From the NCBI RefSeq assembly GCF_009176305.1, contig NZ_BLAJ01000001.1:1054001-1118000 (forward strand): a stretch of 64,000 nucleotides of DNA, read 5' to 3'. This DNA comes from Martinezella dioscoreae (GTDB lineage Bacteria > Pseudomonadota > Alphaproteobacteria > Rhizobiales > Rhizobiaceae). Both the position numbers and the translations under genes were made by a program. Below are positions 53,354-61,283 of this stretch, in pieces. The notes below the pieces were generated by a model, which saw nothing but the letters and a program-made list of their open reading frames with translations, made no database searches and was not told the DNA's origin. Every line of letters begins with the position of its first letter. Position 1 is the first letter of the stretch.

Positions 53354-54184
53354 TCAGCGCTTGAGATGCCGCGTCAGCCGGCCTTCCATCCGTGCCCAGC
53401 CATTCCGCATGAGTTCGACGATCACGAGGTAGAAAATCGCTGCCCAGAGATAGATCTGGTAATCATAGGTGCGTGAGAAGGCATAGCGGGTCTCGCCCAT
53501 CAGGTCGTAAACGGTGATGATGGAAACGGTGGCCGAGCTCTTGATCAGCAGGATGATCTCATTGCCGTAAGGGCGGAGCGCCACGATGAGCGCCTGGGGA
53601 ATGATAATCTTGCGGAAGGCGATCCAGGTATGGATACCAAGCGCGCTGGCGGCTTCCCGCTGGCCCCTCGGCACGCTCTGAATGGCGCCTCGGACGATTT
53701 CCGTCTGATAGGCGGCCGTGTTCAGTGTCATGGCGAAGACGCCGCAATAGAAGGGATCCTTGAAGAACCACCAGAGACCCATGTCTTCGAGCAACCAGCG
53801 GAAGCTCGGGAAACCGTAATAGACCATGAAAATCTGGGCCAGCAGCGGCGTGCCGCGAAACAGATAGACATAGCAATAGGTCAGCGTGCTCAGAAATTTA
53901 TTGCTCGACATACGGGCGAAAGCGAGCGGTATCGAGAGGATGGCGCCGAGGATGAAGGATGTGGCGACCAGTTTGATCGTGATGCCCAGGCCATGCAGAA
54001 GCCTCGGGCCGTAGGTTTCGAGCTTGTCGACGTCCCAGCCGAAGACGATCATCGCCAGCAGCGAAATACCGAGAATGGCCCAGAGGGTCAGAAAGAAATA
54101 ACCGGCAATGCGCGCCTTGGACAATTTCCTGACCGTCTCCGGCGGTGCCGGTCGCGCTGCGATCAGAACTTCGGCATGGCTCAT
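53354..54184 (-). CDS. Polar amino-acid ABC transporter permease (HisM type)
   Basis: Permease of 276 residues with about five spans. The loop AASALGIHTWIAFRKIIIPQALIVALRPYGNEIILLIK is the EAA motif of the His/Glu/Gln/Arg transporter family, and RGTPLLAQIFMVYYGFP is typical of HisM/ArtM. The start overlaps the stop of the HisQ-type gene. No ATPase gene follows: the operon ends here, and the next genes belong elsewhere. Confidence 0.9.
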   Translation of the reverse strand: MSHAEVLIAARPAPPETVRKLSKARIAGYFFLTLWAILGISLLAMIVFGWDVDKLETYGPRLLHGLGITIKLVATSFILGAILSIPLAFARMSSNKFLSTLTYCYVYLFRGTPLLAQIFMVYYGFPSFRWLLEDMGLWWFFKDPFYCGVFAMTLNTAAYQTEIVRGAIQSVPRGQREAASALGIHTWIAFRKIIIPQALIVALRPYGNEIILLIKSSATVSIITVYDLMGETRYAFSRTYDYQIYLWAAIFYLVIVELMRNGWARMEGRLTRHLKR

Positions 54185-54993
54185 CGATGGACCTCCGCGC
54201 GTTTAGCCCATCGATCGAGATAGAAGAGGCCGACGGAAGAGATGACGGCCAGTGTCAGATAAAACAGGCAAGCGATGGAATAGAAGGTGAAGGGTGCCTT
54301 GGTGGCACGAACGGCAATCCCCGTCTGCCTGATGATGTCGGCAAGGCCGATGATGGACACGTAGGACGTATCCTTCAGCAGGTTCATCCAGAGGTTCCCG
54401 AGATTTGGCAAGGAAATACGTACGAGTTGCGGCACGATGATAAGCCGCATGGTTCGCGCCCGATGAAATCCAAGGGCATCACCCGCCTCATACTGACCTT
54501 TGGGAATGGCTTTGAAGGCAGAGAGAAGGACTTCCGAGCAATAGGCGGAAAAGACGATCGCCAGTGCTACCATGCCGGCCGCGAATGCATTGATCTCGAC
54601 GGGGCCATTGTAGCCGAACTTGGCGAGTAGCGATTGCAGAAGGATCTGCATGCCGTAGTAGATGATGAAAAGCGTCAACAGTTCCGGCAGGCCGCGGAAA
54701 ATCGTCGTGAAGACACCTGCCGCAAGCCGCAGCGGCCTTTCCTCGGATTGTTGCGCGAGCGCCACGAAGAAGCCGATGACGATGCCGAGCGGCAGCGTCA
54801 GCACCGAGACGGCGATGGTTATCTTCAAACCGCCGGCCAGTTCGTCGCCCCAGCCCGTGTCGCCGCAAGCAAGCATGGTGTCCGGGCGGAACATGCTGAA
54901 CACGGTGAACAGTCCCGCAGGACCGCACAATGGGTCAAAAATCGTAGTCAACCAGGTCCACAAGGAACCAAGGGCGGAAAACAATCCGCTCAT
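54181..54993 (-). CDS. Polar amino-acid ABC transporter permease (HisQ type)
   Basis: Permease of 270 residues. FRGLPELLTLFIIYYGMQ and the EAA loop EAGDALGFHRARTMRLIIVPQLVRISLPNLGNLWMNLLKDTS match HisQ/ArtQ. The N-terminus carries about 45 residues with CGPAGLFTVFSMFRPDTMLACGD before the first core span, longer than usual. It forms a heterodimer with the HisM-type protein. Confidence 0.9.
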   Translation of the reverse strand: MSGLFSALGSLWTWLTTIFDPLCGPAGLFTVFSMFRPDTMLACGDTGWGDELAGGLKITIAVSVLTLPLGIVIGFFVALAQQSEERPLRLAAGVFTTIFRGLPELLTLFIIYYGMQILLQSLLAKFGYNGPVEINAFAAGMVALAIVFSAYCSEVLLSAFKAIPKGQYEAGDALGFHRARTMRLIIVPQLVRISLPNLGNLWMNLLKDTSYVSIIGLADIIRQTGIAVRATKAPFTFYSIACLFYLTLAVISSVGLFYLDRWAKRAEVHR

Positions 54994-55057
54994 GCTATAT
55001 TTCCCCTAGCGGCTTTTGCCGCGTTTCTGCTTATATTCTTCTCGTTGTCAAACAAAA

Positions 55058-55083
55058 ACGGCGGAAGAGCAAGCTTCCGCCGT
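55058..55083 (-). terminator. Stem-loop between the binding-protein and permease genes
   Basis: Ten-base arms ACGGCGGAAG and CTTCCGCCGT with a 6-base loop; on the minus strand the stem is followed by TTTTTG. It lies just after the binding-protein stop, so it should reduce read-through to the permeases. Confidence 0.8.
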
Positions 55084-55111
55084 CGTCTTTTCCCAGGGAA
55101 TCGACGGGCGA

Positions 55112-55894
55112 TCAGTCGCCGTAGACGTCGAAATCGAAATACTTGTCCTGGATCTTCTTGTAGGTGCCGTCAGCGCGGATCGCAGCGATCGCGGCGTTCA
55201 GCTTGTCCTTGAGGGCCGCATCACCCTTGCGGATGGCGATGCCCGCGCCGACGCCGTTGATGACCGGGTCGCTTTTCAGCGTGCCGAGCATCTTGCAGCA
55301 ATTGCCTGCATCCGACTTCACCCATTCGGACAGCACGACGACGTCGTCGATGGCTGCATCGATGCGGCCATTGCTGAGGTCGAGCTTATATTCGTCAGCC
55401 GACGGATAGAGCTTGAGCTCGGCATCCTTCAGGTGCGCAGAGGCATAGTTTGCATGCGTCGTGGACGACTGCGCACCAATCGTCTTGCCCTTCAGGGCCT
55501 CATCGGTCGCTTCCTTGAGAGCGGAGTCCTTCGGAACGGCGATTGCCGGCGGCGTGTTGTAGATCTTGTTGGTGAAGTCGACGATCTTCTCGCGCTCGGG
55601 CGTGATCGACATGGACGAGATGATCGCGTCGAACTTCTTGGCCTGCAGGGCCGGAATGATACCGTCGAAATCCTGGTTCACGAAGGTGCACTTAACCTTC
55701 ATGTGATCGCAAAGCGCATTGGTTATATCGATGTCGAAGCCGACGAACTTGCCGCCGGCGTCAAGCGATTCGAAAGGCGGGTAGGTCGCGTCCGTGCCGA
55801 AGACGATCGTGTCGCCGTCGGCAAGCGCCGCACCGGCGACGAGCGACATTGCGGCGAAGGACGCGGCGGCAAGAAGACGAGTGGAGATGCGCAT
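55112..55894 (-). CDS. Amino-acid ABC transporter substrate-binding protein (Lys/Arg/Orn/His type)
   Basis: Periplasmic binding protein of 260 residues with a signal peptide (MRISTRLLAAASFAAMSLVAGAALAD). The family start IVFGTDATYPPFESLDAGGKFVGFDIDI and ISSMSITPEREKIVDFTNKIY are typical of HisJ/ArgT/LAO proteins. ATG 55894 was chosen to give the signal peptide; the longer frame is not protein-like. It is first in the binding protein-HisQ-HisM operon, separated from the permeases by a terminator-like stem. Confidence 0.9.
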   Translation of the reverse strand: MRISTRLLAAASFAAMSLVAGAALADGDTIVFGTDATYPPFESLDAGGKFVGFDIDITNALCDHMKVKCTFVNQDFDGIIPALQAKKFDAIISSMSITPEREKIVDFTNKIYNTPPAIAVPKDSALKEATDEALKGKTIGAQSSTTHANYASAHLKDAELKLYPSADEYKLDLSNGRIDAAIDDVVVLSEWVKSDAGNCCKMLGTLKSDPVINGVGAGIAIRKGDAALKDKLNAAIAAIRADGTYKKIQDKYFDFDVYGD

Positions 55895-56262
55895 ATTGAC
55901 CCTCTCTGTTGGTGGCCGGCAGCCCATTATTGTTTTTGGCAGACGGCTCGAGTGGAGCGGACCGGTGGCCCGCCTTGTGGCGATATTCGTACTTTTTTTC
56001 TGGAAAATGCAACTGGAATTACGAAGGCAACCTGCCTTTGCGCAATGCCGCCGCAATGCAAGCCCGTCACAGGGAAATCTGAACGAAACCCATCCGCTGC
56101 GTTCAGCCAGGGTTAATTGCGGCAACCTAATAGTGCGGGAACTTATAGCGGCTTGCCGCGATTCAGCCTCACGAGAACCGAAAATTGGCCGGGATCTTGA
56201 GGCAATCGCCTTGCCGCTGAGATTCGCAATTCGGCGGACAAAGATCATAAGAGGAGACCCCT
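55895..56262. other. Divergent control region between the amino-acid binding protein and OmpA-domain genes
   Basis: 368 bases with no credible gene. It should hold both promoters; AAGAGGAG before 56263 is the ribosome site of the OmpA gene. I see no clear palindrome or known RNA here. Confidence 0.5.
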
Positions 56263-58794
56263 ATGGGAAAGCGATCCAGACTATTTGCCAGCGCCGCGTT
56301 TCCGCTGCTTTCGCTATCGCTCGCCTTCGAGCCGGCAGCAGCGGCGGCACTTCGTGAACAGCCCATCGCACCGCTGAACAATGGCATCGGTGATGTGGCC
56401 GCGATGGCCCCCGACACCAGTTTCGAGGTGGCGCAGCAGGAAGCGCCGGCAGCTCAGCCCGATGAGGAGCAGCTCAAGCACAAGAAGCCTGCCGAAGGCG
56501 GAGAGGGTCAGAAGCATCAGGGTGGCGGCGAGCAGCAGCACCAGATGAAGCAGGCCGAGCCTGAAGGCGAGCCGCAGCAGAAGGCGCCGAAGCAGCAGCA
56601 GCCGGAAGCCCAGCCGCCGAAGGCCGAACATCAGCAGCCCGCGGAGCAGGAGCGGCCGAAGCCGCAGAAGCAGCAGCCGGCCGCGGAGGCTCCACCCGAG
56701 CCGAAGAAGCAGCGCCAGCAGCCGGCTGAAGAGCAGCCTCAGGCACAGCCCGAAGCCAAACCGCAGCCCAAGGCTGTCGCTCCCGAGGCAGAGCCACAAG
56801 CCCCGCAGCCGAAGCAGAAGGCCAAGCAGCCGGAAGCAAAACAGCCTGCGGAGCAAGAGCAACCGAAGCCGCAAAAGCAGCAGCCGGCCGAAGCACCGCA
56901 GCCGAAGATAGAGCAGCAGCCTGCTACGGAAGCGCAGCCGGAAGCCCAGCCGCCGAAGGCCAAGCCTGGTGCGAAGGCACAGCAGCCAGCGCCGGCGGAG
57001 AAGCAGGCTCCCGCCGCCAGCGAACAGCCGAATCAGGAGGCTCAGCCAGGAAAGCAGGCGCAGCCCGAACAGAACGCCCATCCCAAGCCGCAAGGTCAGA
57101 CCGAGGCTCCGGCAAAGCAGCCTGCCGAGCAGCAGCCGGCACCGGCCGGTGAGCCTGCCCAGGGACATAAGGCACAGCCGGGAACGCAGGCTCAGCCCCA
57201 GACGCAGGCGCAGCCCGAGGCCCAGCCCGGGACACCAGCGACACCTGGCGCCCAGCAGGGCCAGAAGCAGGGTAGCGATAAAACTCACGGCAAGCAGCCG
57301 CAGAACCAGCAGCAGGGCGAGCAGCCCGCAGCCAATCCGCAGCAGCCGGCCCAGCAGGGCACGCCGCAAGGACAACCCGCTCAGGCTGGCAACCCGGCGG
57401 CGCAGCAGCCCGGCAAGCAGCAGCCCGCCAATGGCGCCGCGACGCCGGCCCAAGGTAGTGCAACGGCTCCCGCCGCAAACGGCAATGGCCAGCAGGCTGG
57501 TGAAATCCAGGTGCCTCCGGCCGAGCAGGTCTCGCCGCAGGAACTGGAGCGCCGCAAGAAGATCGCGGAGAACCCAGCCTCTGCCAATGGTCCCGTCATC
57601 CTGCCGGTCGAAAACGGAAGCGCGGTTCTGGACAGCCAGAAGGATGCGGTTCGTCGAGGCGAGCATCGGAACAACGGACAGAACCCCGCTGCTCCGGGCG
57701 CCCAGGGTGGTGGTGGACAGGCGGGTCAGGCTCAGCAGAGCGGACAGGCTCAGAATGCTCCGGCCCAGCAGCCGCCACCGGCCTACACCAAGCCGCCGAC
57801 CTCCGATGCCGAGGCGCAGCGCGCGGCAGCCGGCGCCCAGCCGCAACCGCCGGTCAAGATGGAAGCCGTGACCAGCGAGCAGGGCCGCCGCATCGATCGC
57901 CGGCCGGACTTTGCCCCACCGCAGGGAACGACGGTCCAGACCATCATCAATCAGGACAACCGGACCATCGTGAATGTCGACAACACCTATGTCGTTCGTC
58001 ACGACGACAGCGAGCGCTTCATCCGAGGCGGCGAGCGGCCGGTCTACGAACAATTGCCGCGCGACCGCTATCGCGAAACGATCGATCAGCCCGATGGTGA
58101 TCGCGTCGTGACGATCCGCAACCGGTATGGCGACATCATCCAGCGCTCGCGCATCGACGCCAGCGGCCGTGAATATGTGCTGTTCTATTCGCCGGAACTG
58201 GAAGATCGTCCGGACAATGACGACTACTTCCGCGATCCGGGCGACAGCCTGCCGCCGATGCGACTGCTCATTCCGCTGAGCCAGTACATCATCGACACGG
58301 CATCGAACCGCAACGCCGACTATTACGACTTCCTGCGTGAGCCTCCGGTCGAGCCGGTCGAGCGCATCTATTCGGTCAACGAAGTCCGCTATTCGGCTCG
58401 TATCCGAGACAAGATCCGCCGCATCGACCTCGACACGATCACCTTCGCAACGGGCAGCGCCGAGATTCCGATGTCGCAGGCGAGCACCCTTCGCGGTGTC
58501 GCCGATGGCATGTTGAAGATCATCAAGCGCGATCCGACAGAAACCTTCCTGATCGAGGGCCATACGGATGCGGTGGGTTCGGCCCAGAGCAATCTGATCC
58601 TGTCGGACCAACGTGCGGAATCGGTTGCCAACGTACTGACGGATGTCTACGGCATTCCTGCCGAAAACCTGGTTACTCAGGGCTATGGCGAGCAGTATCT
58701 CAAGGTGAATACGCTCGGTCCGTCGCAGGAAAACCGCCGCGTCACGATCCGCCGTATCACGCCGCTGGTGCGCCCGGTTGCGTCGAACCGGTAA
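56263..58794 (+). CDS. OmpA-domain outer-membrane protein with very long low-complexity region
   Basis: An 843-residue envelope protein. A signal peptide (about residues 1-28) is followed by a low-complexity region of roughly 450 residues (about 60-510) rich in Pro, Gln, Lys, Ala and Glu, with short motifs such as KPAEQEQPKPQKQQPAE repeated. A Gln/Pro/Ala-rich stretch follows, then a middle region (about 540-710), and the OmpA-like peptidoglycan-binding domain (about 720-835) with TFATGSAEIPMSQ, LIEGHTDAVGSAQSN and RAESVANVLTD, ENRRV. It likely ties the outer membrane to peptidoglycan. Confidence 0.85.
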   Translation: MGKRSRLFASAAFPLLSLSLAFEPAAAAALREQPIAPLNNGIGDVAAMAPDTSFEVAQQEAPAAQPDEEQLKHKKPAEGGEGQKHQGGGEQQHQMKQAEPEGEPQQKAPKQQQPEAQPPKAEHQQPAEQERPKPQKQQPAAEAPPEPKKQRQQPAEEQPQAQPEAKPQPKAVAPEAEPQAPQPKQKAKQPEAKQPAEQEQPKPQKQQPAEAPQPKIEQQPATEAQPEAQPPKAKPGAKAQQPAPAEKQAPAASEQPNQEAQPGKQAQPEQNAHPKPQGQTEAPAKQPAEQQPAPAGEPAQGHKAQPGTQAQPQTQAQPEAQPGTPATPGAQQGQKQGSDKTHGKQPQNQQQGEQPAANPQQPAQQGTPQGQPAQAGNPAAQQPGKQQPANGAATPAQGSATAPAANGNGQQAGEIQVPPAEQVSPQELERRKKIAENPASANGPVILPVENGSAVLDSQKDAVRRGEHRNNGQNPAAPGAQGGGGQAGQAQQSGQAQNAPAQQPPPAYTKPPTSDAEAQRAAAGAQPQPPVKMEAVTSEQGRRIDRRPDFAPPQGTTVQTIINQDNRTIVNVDNTYVVRHDDSERFIRGGERPVYEQLPRDRYRETIDQPDGDRVVTIRNRYGDIIQRSRIDASGREYVLFYSPELEDRPDNDDYFRDPGDSLPPMRLLIPLSQYIIDTASNRNADYYDFLREPPVEPVERIYSVNEVRYSARIRDKIRRIDLDTITFATGSAEIPMSQASTLRGVADGMLKIIKRDPTETFLIEGHTDAVGSAQSNLILSDQRAESVANVLTDVYGIPAENLVTQGYGEQYLKVNTLGPSQENRRVTIRRITPLVRPVASNR
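56440..57780. repeat. Low-complexity coding tract of Pro/Gln/Lys/Ala codons
   Basis: About 1.3 kb in which CAG, CCG, AAG and GCC-type codons dominate, with short near-repeats and no clean period. It leaves a very long open frame on the other strand (56314-58611) that is an artefact of composition. Such tracts expand and contract easily. Confidence 0.7.
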
Positions 58795-58824
58795 GGATCA
58801 GCTTACAGCCTGATAGATGGCAGG

Positions 58825-58849
58825 GGCCGCCGGGAAACCGGCGGCCTTT
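58825..58849 (+). terminator. Rho-independent terminator of the OmpA-domain gene
   Basis: Nine-base arms GGCCGCCGG and CCGGCGGCC with a GAAA tetraloop, followed by TTTCTCATTT. It sits 31 bases after the stop. Confidence 0.9.
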
Positions 58850-58850
58850 C

Positions 58851-59381
58851 TCATTTCGGCTGGTTGCCGAGGCCCACTTTTGCAGCGATGAAATCGGCGA
58901 TTGCGATCGTGTCGTCGAGGTCGAAAACGACGAGCGAACCGGCGTCTTCAACCGGGTGGTCCGCGGCGATGGCCACGATGTGAGGGTCTTGCGGGGCGAG
59001 CGGTTCGCGCTTTGCCGCTTCCAGCCGGCGCGCCTCGATCTTCGGAATCGGTTCGCGCTTGTAACCTTCGATCAAAACGAGGTCGCAGGGGGCGAGACGC
59101 GCCAGTATTTCTTCGAAGCTCGGTTCGGGCGCGCCACGCAATTCGTGCATGATGGCATAGCGCGTGCCTGAAACGATGGTGACTTCATGCGCGCCCGCCT
59201 CGCGATGACGAAAACTGTCGGCGCCGACCTTGTCGATATCGAAATCATGATGCGCATGCTTGATGGTCGAGATGTGATAGCCACGCCGGGTGAATTCGGT
59301 GACCAGCCGTACGGCAAGCCCCGTCTTGCCGGAATTCTTCCAGCCGGCGATGCCGAAGATTTTGGGCCGAGATTTCGTCAT
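58851..59381 (-). CDS. mobB: Molybdopterin-guanine dinucleotide biosynthesis protein MobB
   Basis: GTP-binding protein of 176 residues that assists MobA in forming the guanine dinucleotide form of molybdenum cofactor. Walker A is GWKNSGKTGLAVRLV, followed by STIKHAHHDFDIDK with its conserved His, DSFRHREAGA and LVLIEGYK. ATG 59381 overlaps the mobA stop as ATGA; a frame longer by nine codons is possible. Confidence 0.93.
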   Translation of the reverse strand: MTKSRPKIFGIAGWKNSGKTGLAVRLVTEFTRRGYHISTIKHAHHDFDIDKVGADSFRHREAGAHEVTIVSGTRYAIMHELRGAPEPSFEEILARLAPCDLVLIEGYKREPIPKIEARRLEAAKREPLAPQDPHIVAIAADHPVEDAGSLVVFDLDDTIAIADFIAAKVGLGNQPK

Positions 59382-60028
59382 GACGTGCGTTCCAAAGCTG
59401 CCAGCCATGCCTCCGCTTCGGCGAGATCGGCTGGTGTATTGATGTTGAAGAAGGGGTCGAGAGGCCCGATTGCCGTTTGGATAGCGGGAAACTCCACCCG
59501 CCGCACTTTATGCCGGGCGAGGAAATCTCTCACGCGCCGCTTTGCGTCCGTGGCGATCCATCGCTCCAGATCGTCGGCTGCGGAGACGGGCCAGAGACCG
59601 AAAACAGGATGATCCTGACCAAGAGATGCGGCAATGGCAATCTCGTCAGGGCCGTGAATGACCTCGGCGAGGCGGGCGATAAGATCGGCTGGAAAAAAGG
59701 GGCTGTCTATGGGGAGAGTGGCGATATGCGAGACTTCAGAGTAACGCGACCGCGCGTCCTGCAACGCAGCGAGCACACCTGTGAGCGGCCCCAATTTACC
59801 GGGAATTGTGTCCGGTATGAGCAGCATCCCCATAGCGTCTGGCCAATCGGCATCCGCATTCAGTGCGATTGGCTTGCTTTGCCGTTGCTCAATCTTGGAG
59901 ACGATGCGGGCGAGCAGGCTTTCGCCGGCGAGCGGTGCGAAGGCCTTGTTTGCGCCCATGCGGCTGGAACGGCCGCCCGCAAGCAGAACGACGGGAATAT
60001 CTTCGGGATTGGCGATGAAGTCGGACAT
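59378..60028 (-). CDS. mobA: Molybdenum cofactor guanylyltransferase MobA
   Basis: Nucleotidyltransferase of 216 residues that adds GMP to molybdopterin. The signature VVLLAGGRSSRMGANKAF, GPLTGVLAAL, LPIDSPFFP and FFNINTPADLAEAE are all present. ATG 60028 starts MSDFIANPEDIPVVL. mobA comes first, then mobB, in one coupled unit; 10 bases separate it from the upstream DMT exporter gene. Confidence 0.94.
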   Translation of the reverse strand: MSDFIANPEDIPVVLLAGGRSSRMGANKAFAPLAGESLLARIVSKIEQRQSKPIALNADADWPDAMGMLLIPDTIPGKLGPLTGVLAALQDARSRYSEVSHIATLPIDSPFFPADLIARLAEVIHGPDEIAIAASLGQDHPVFGLWPVSAADDLERWIATDAKRRVRDFLARHKVRRVEFPAIQTAIGPLDPFFNINTPADLAEAEAWLAALERTS

Positions 60029-60038
60029 GGTTGCGACC

Positions 60039-60950
60039 TCAGGCGGGAACGCCGGGTTCTGTTTCCTGCGCGATGGGCTCGGCCGCCCGCCGTTTGCTTT
60101 CGCGATAGAAAGTATAGATGCCGGAGGCGATGACAACGGCAGCGCCGAAAACAGACCATCCGTCAGGCACTTCGCCAAAGGCGATCAGGCCGAGCAGGGC
60201 CGACCAGATGAGACTGAGATAACGGAACGGCGCGACGAAAGAGATTTCGCCCGTGCGCATGGCCAAGATGACGCTCTGGTAGCCGATCAGCACCAGCACG
60301 GAGGCCAGCAGGATCTGCAGGAGCGATGTCGTGCTCACTGGCTGCCAGCCGCCGAAGGGGACGATGCACAATGCTCCGAAGATCGATATGGAAATTGCAG
60401 TGCAGAGCGTGACCATCAGCGACGGCACGGACTTGTCGATGCAGCGTGTCGCCAGATCGCGGGCGGCGGTCGCAAACATGCAGGCGATTGCAAGGAGGGC
60501 CGCCATCGTGAACCCGTCCCGGCCCGGCCTGATGATGATCAGCACGCCGACGAAGCCGACGGCAATGGCCGTCCATCGCCTCCATCCCACAGGCTCCTTC
60601 AGGAAAATCATCGCGCCGAGCGTCACGGCAAGCGGGACGGCCTGCTGGATAGCGGAGGCATTGGCGATGGGCATCATTCCAAGAGCGGTGATGTAGGTTG
60701 CTGCCGCTAGAGCTTCGCAGGCGATGCGCAGCGCAATCATCGGCTGCAGGATGACGCGCCAATTGCGCAGAGCGCCCATTCTGCGGGCGAGCAGATAGAC
60801 GAAAAAACTCGTGAATAGCCCGCGGATGAAGATGATTTCGCCTGCATTCATCGTGGCGATGACCGTCTTGGACAAAGCATCGCTGCAGGAGAAGCCGGCC
60901 ATGGCAGCCGCCATGAAGAGCGCACCCTGCGTATTCTTGGTCAGTCGCAT
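60039..60950 (-). CDS. EamA/DMT-family exporter
   Basis: Ten-span transporter of 303 residues with two EamA halves. AMAGFSCSDALSKTVI, NASAIQQAVPLAVTLGAMIFLKEPVGWRRWTAI and a second RYLSLIWSALLGLIAFGEVPDGWSVFGA mark the halves. This subgroup (RarD/RhtA-like, S-adenosylmethionine uptake-like relatives in alphaproteobacteria) has unknown substrate here. It is probably cotranscribed with mobA and mobB. Confidence 0.83.
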   Translation of the reverse strand: MRLTKNTQGALFMAAAMAGFSCSDALSKTVIATMNAGEIIFIRGLFTSFFVYLLARRMGALRNWRVILQPMIALRIACEALAAATYITALGMMPIANASAIQQAVPLAVTLGAMIFLKEPVGWRRWTAIAVGFVGVLIIIRPGRDGFTMAALLAIACMFATAARDLATRCIDKSVPSLMVTLCTAISISIFGALCIVPFGGWQPVSTTSLLQILLASVLVLIGYQSVILAMRTGEISFVAPFRYLSLIWSALLGLIAFGEVPDGWSVFGAAVVIASGIYTFYRESKRRAAEPIAQETEPGVPA

Positions 60951-61283
60951 AAGAGATGAGTCCCCGATATACCCATCTGGATTAGCGCCGTTTTCGGCAA
61001 ATTGGAATCGGCTGTGCTTTGGGTGTAGTTGAATTCGATTGTGCAGTGCGGCGAAATTGCTGCGAAAGAAAGGTTGGTTTTTCGCGTAATGGTCGCGAAA
61101 TGATACGGCGGTTGTAATTTTTTTGCCAATGCGAAGAGTTTCGGGCAGGCGATTAATCCTTATTCAATCTTATTTCCCGAGGCTCACAGCGGTTTTGCAT
61201 GAGGCAGAAGCACCTACCGCAGCGCAGCAGGAATGACGATCCCGCCTTCGCTGGAGATTTTTATAATCCAGTTGAGGCGCCGC
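60951..61283. other. Divergent control region between DMT exporter and chemoreceptor genes
   Basis: 333 bases with no credible gene and locally AT-rich sequence (for example 61081-61180). It should hold both promoters. No clear operator is seen. Confidence 0.45.

Noticed and set aside
56314-58611. Minus-strand open frame of 765 codons opposite the OmpA-domain gene
   Set aside because: Leu/Arg-rich translation is the mirror of Gln/Pro/Lys codons in the low-complexity tract; no domain.
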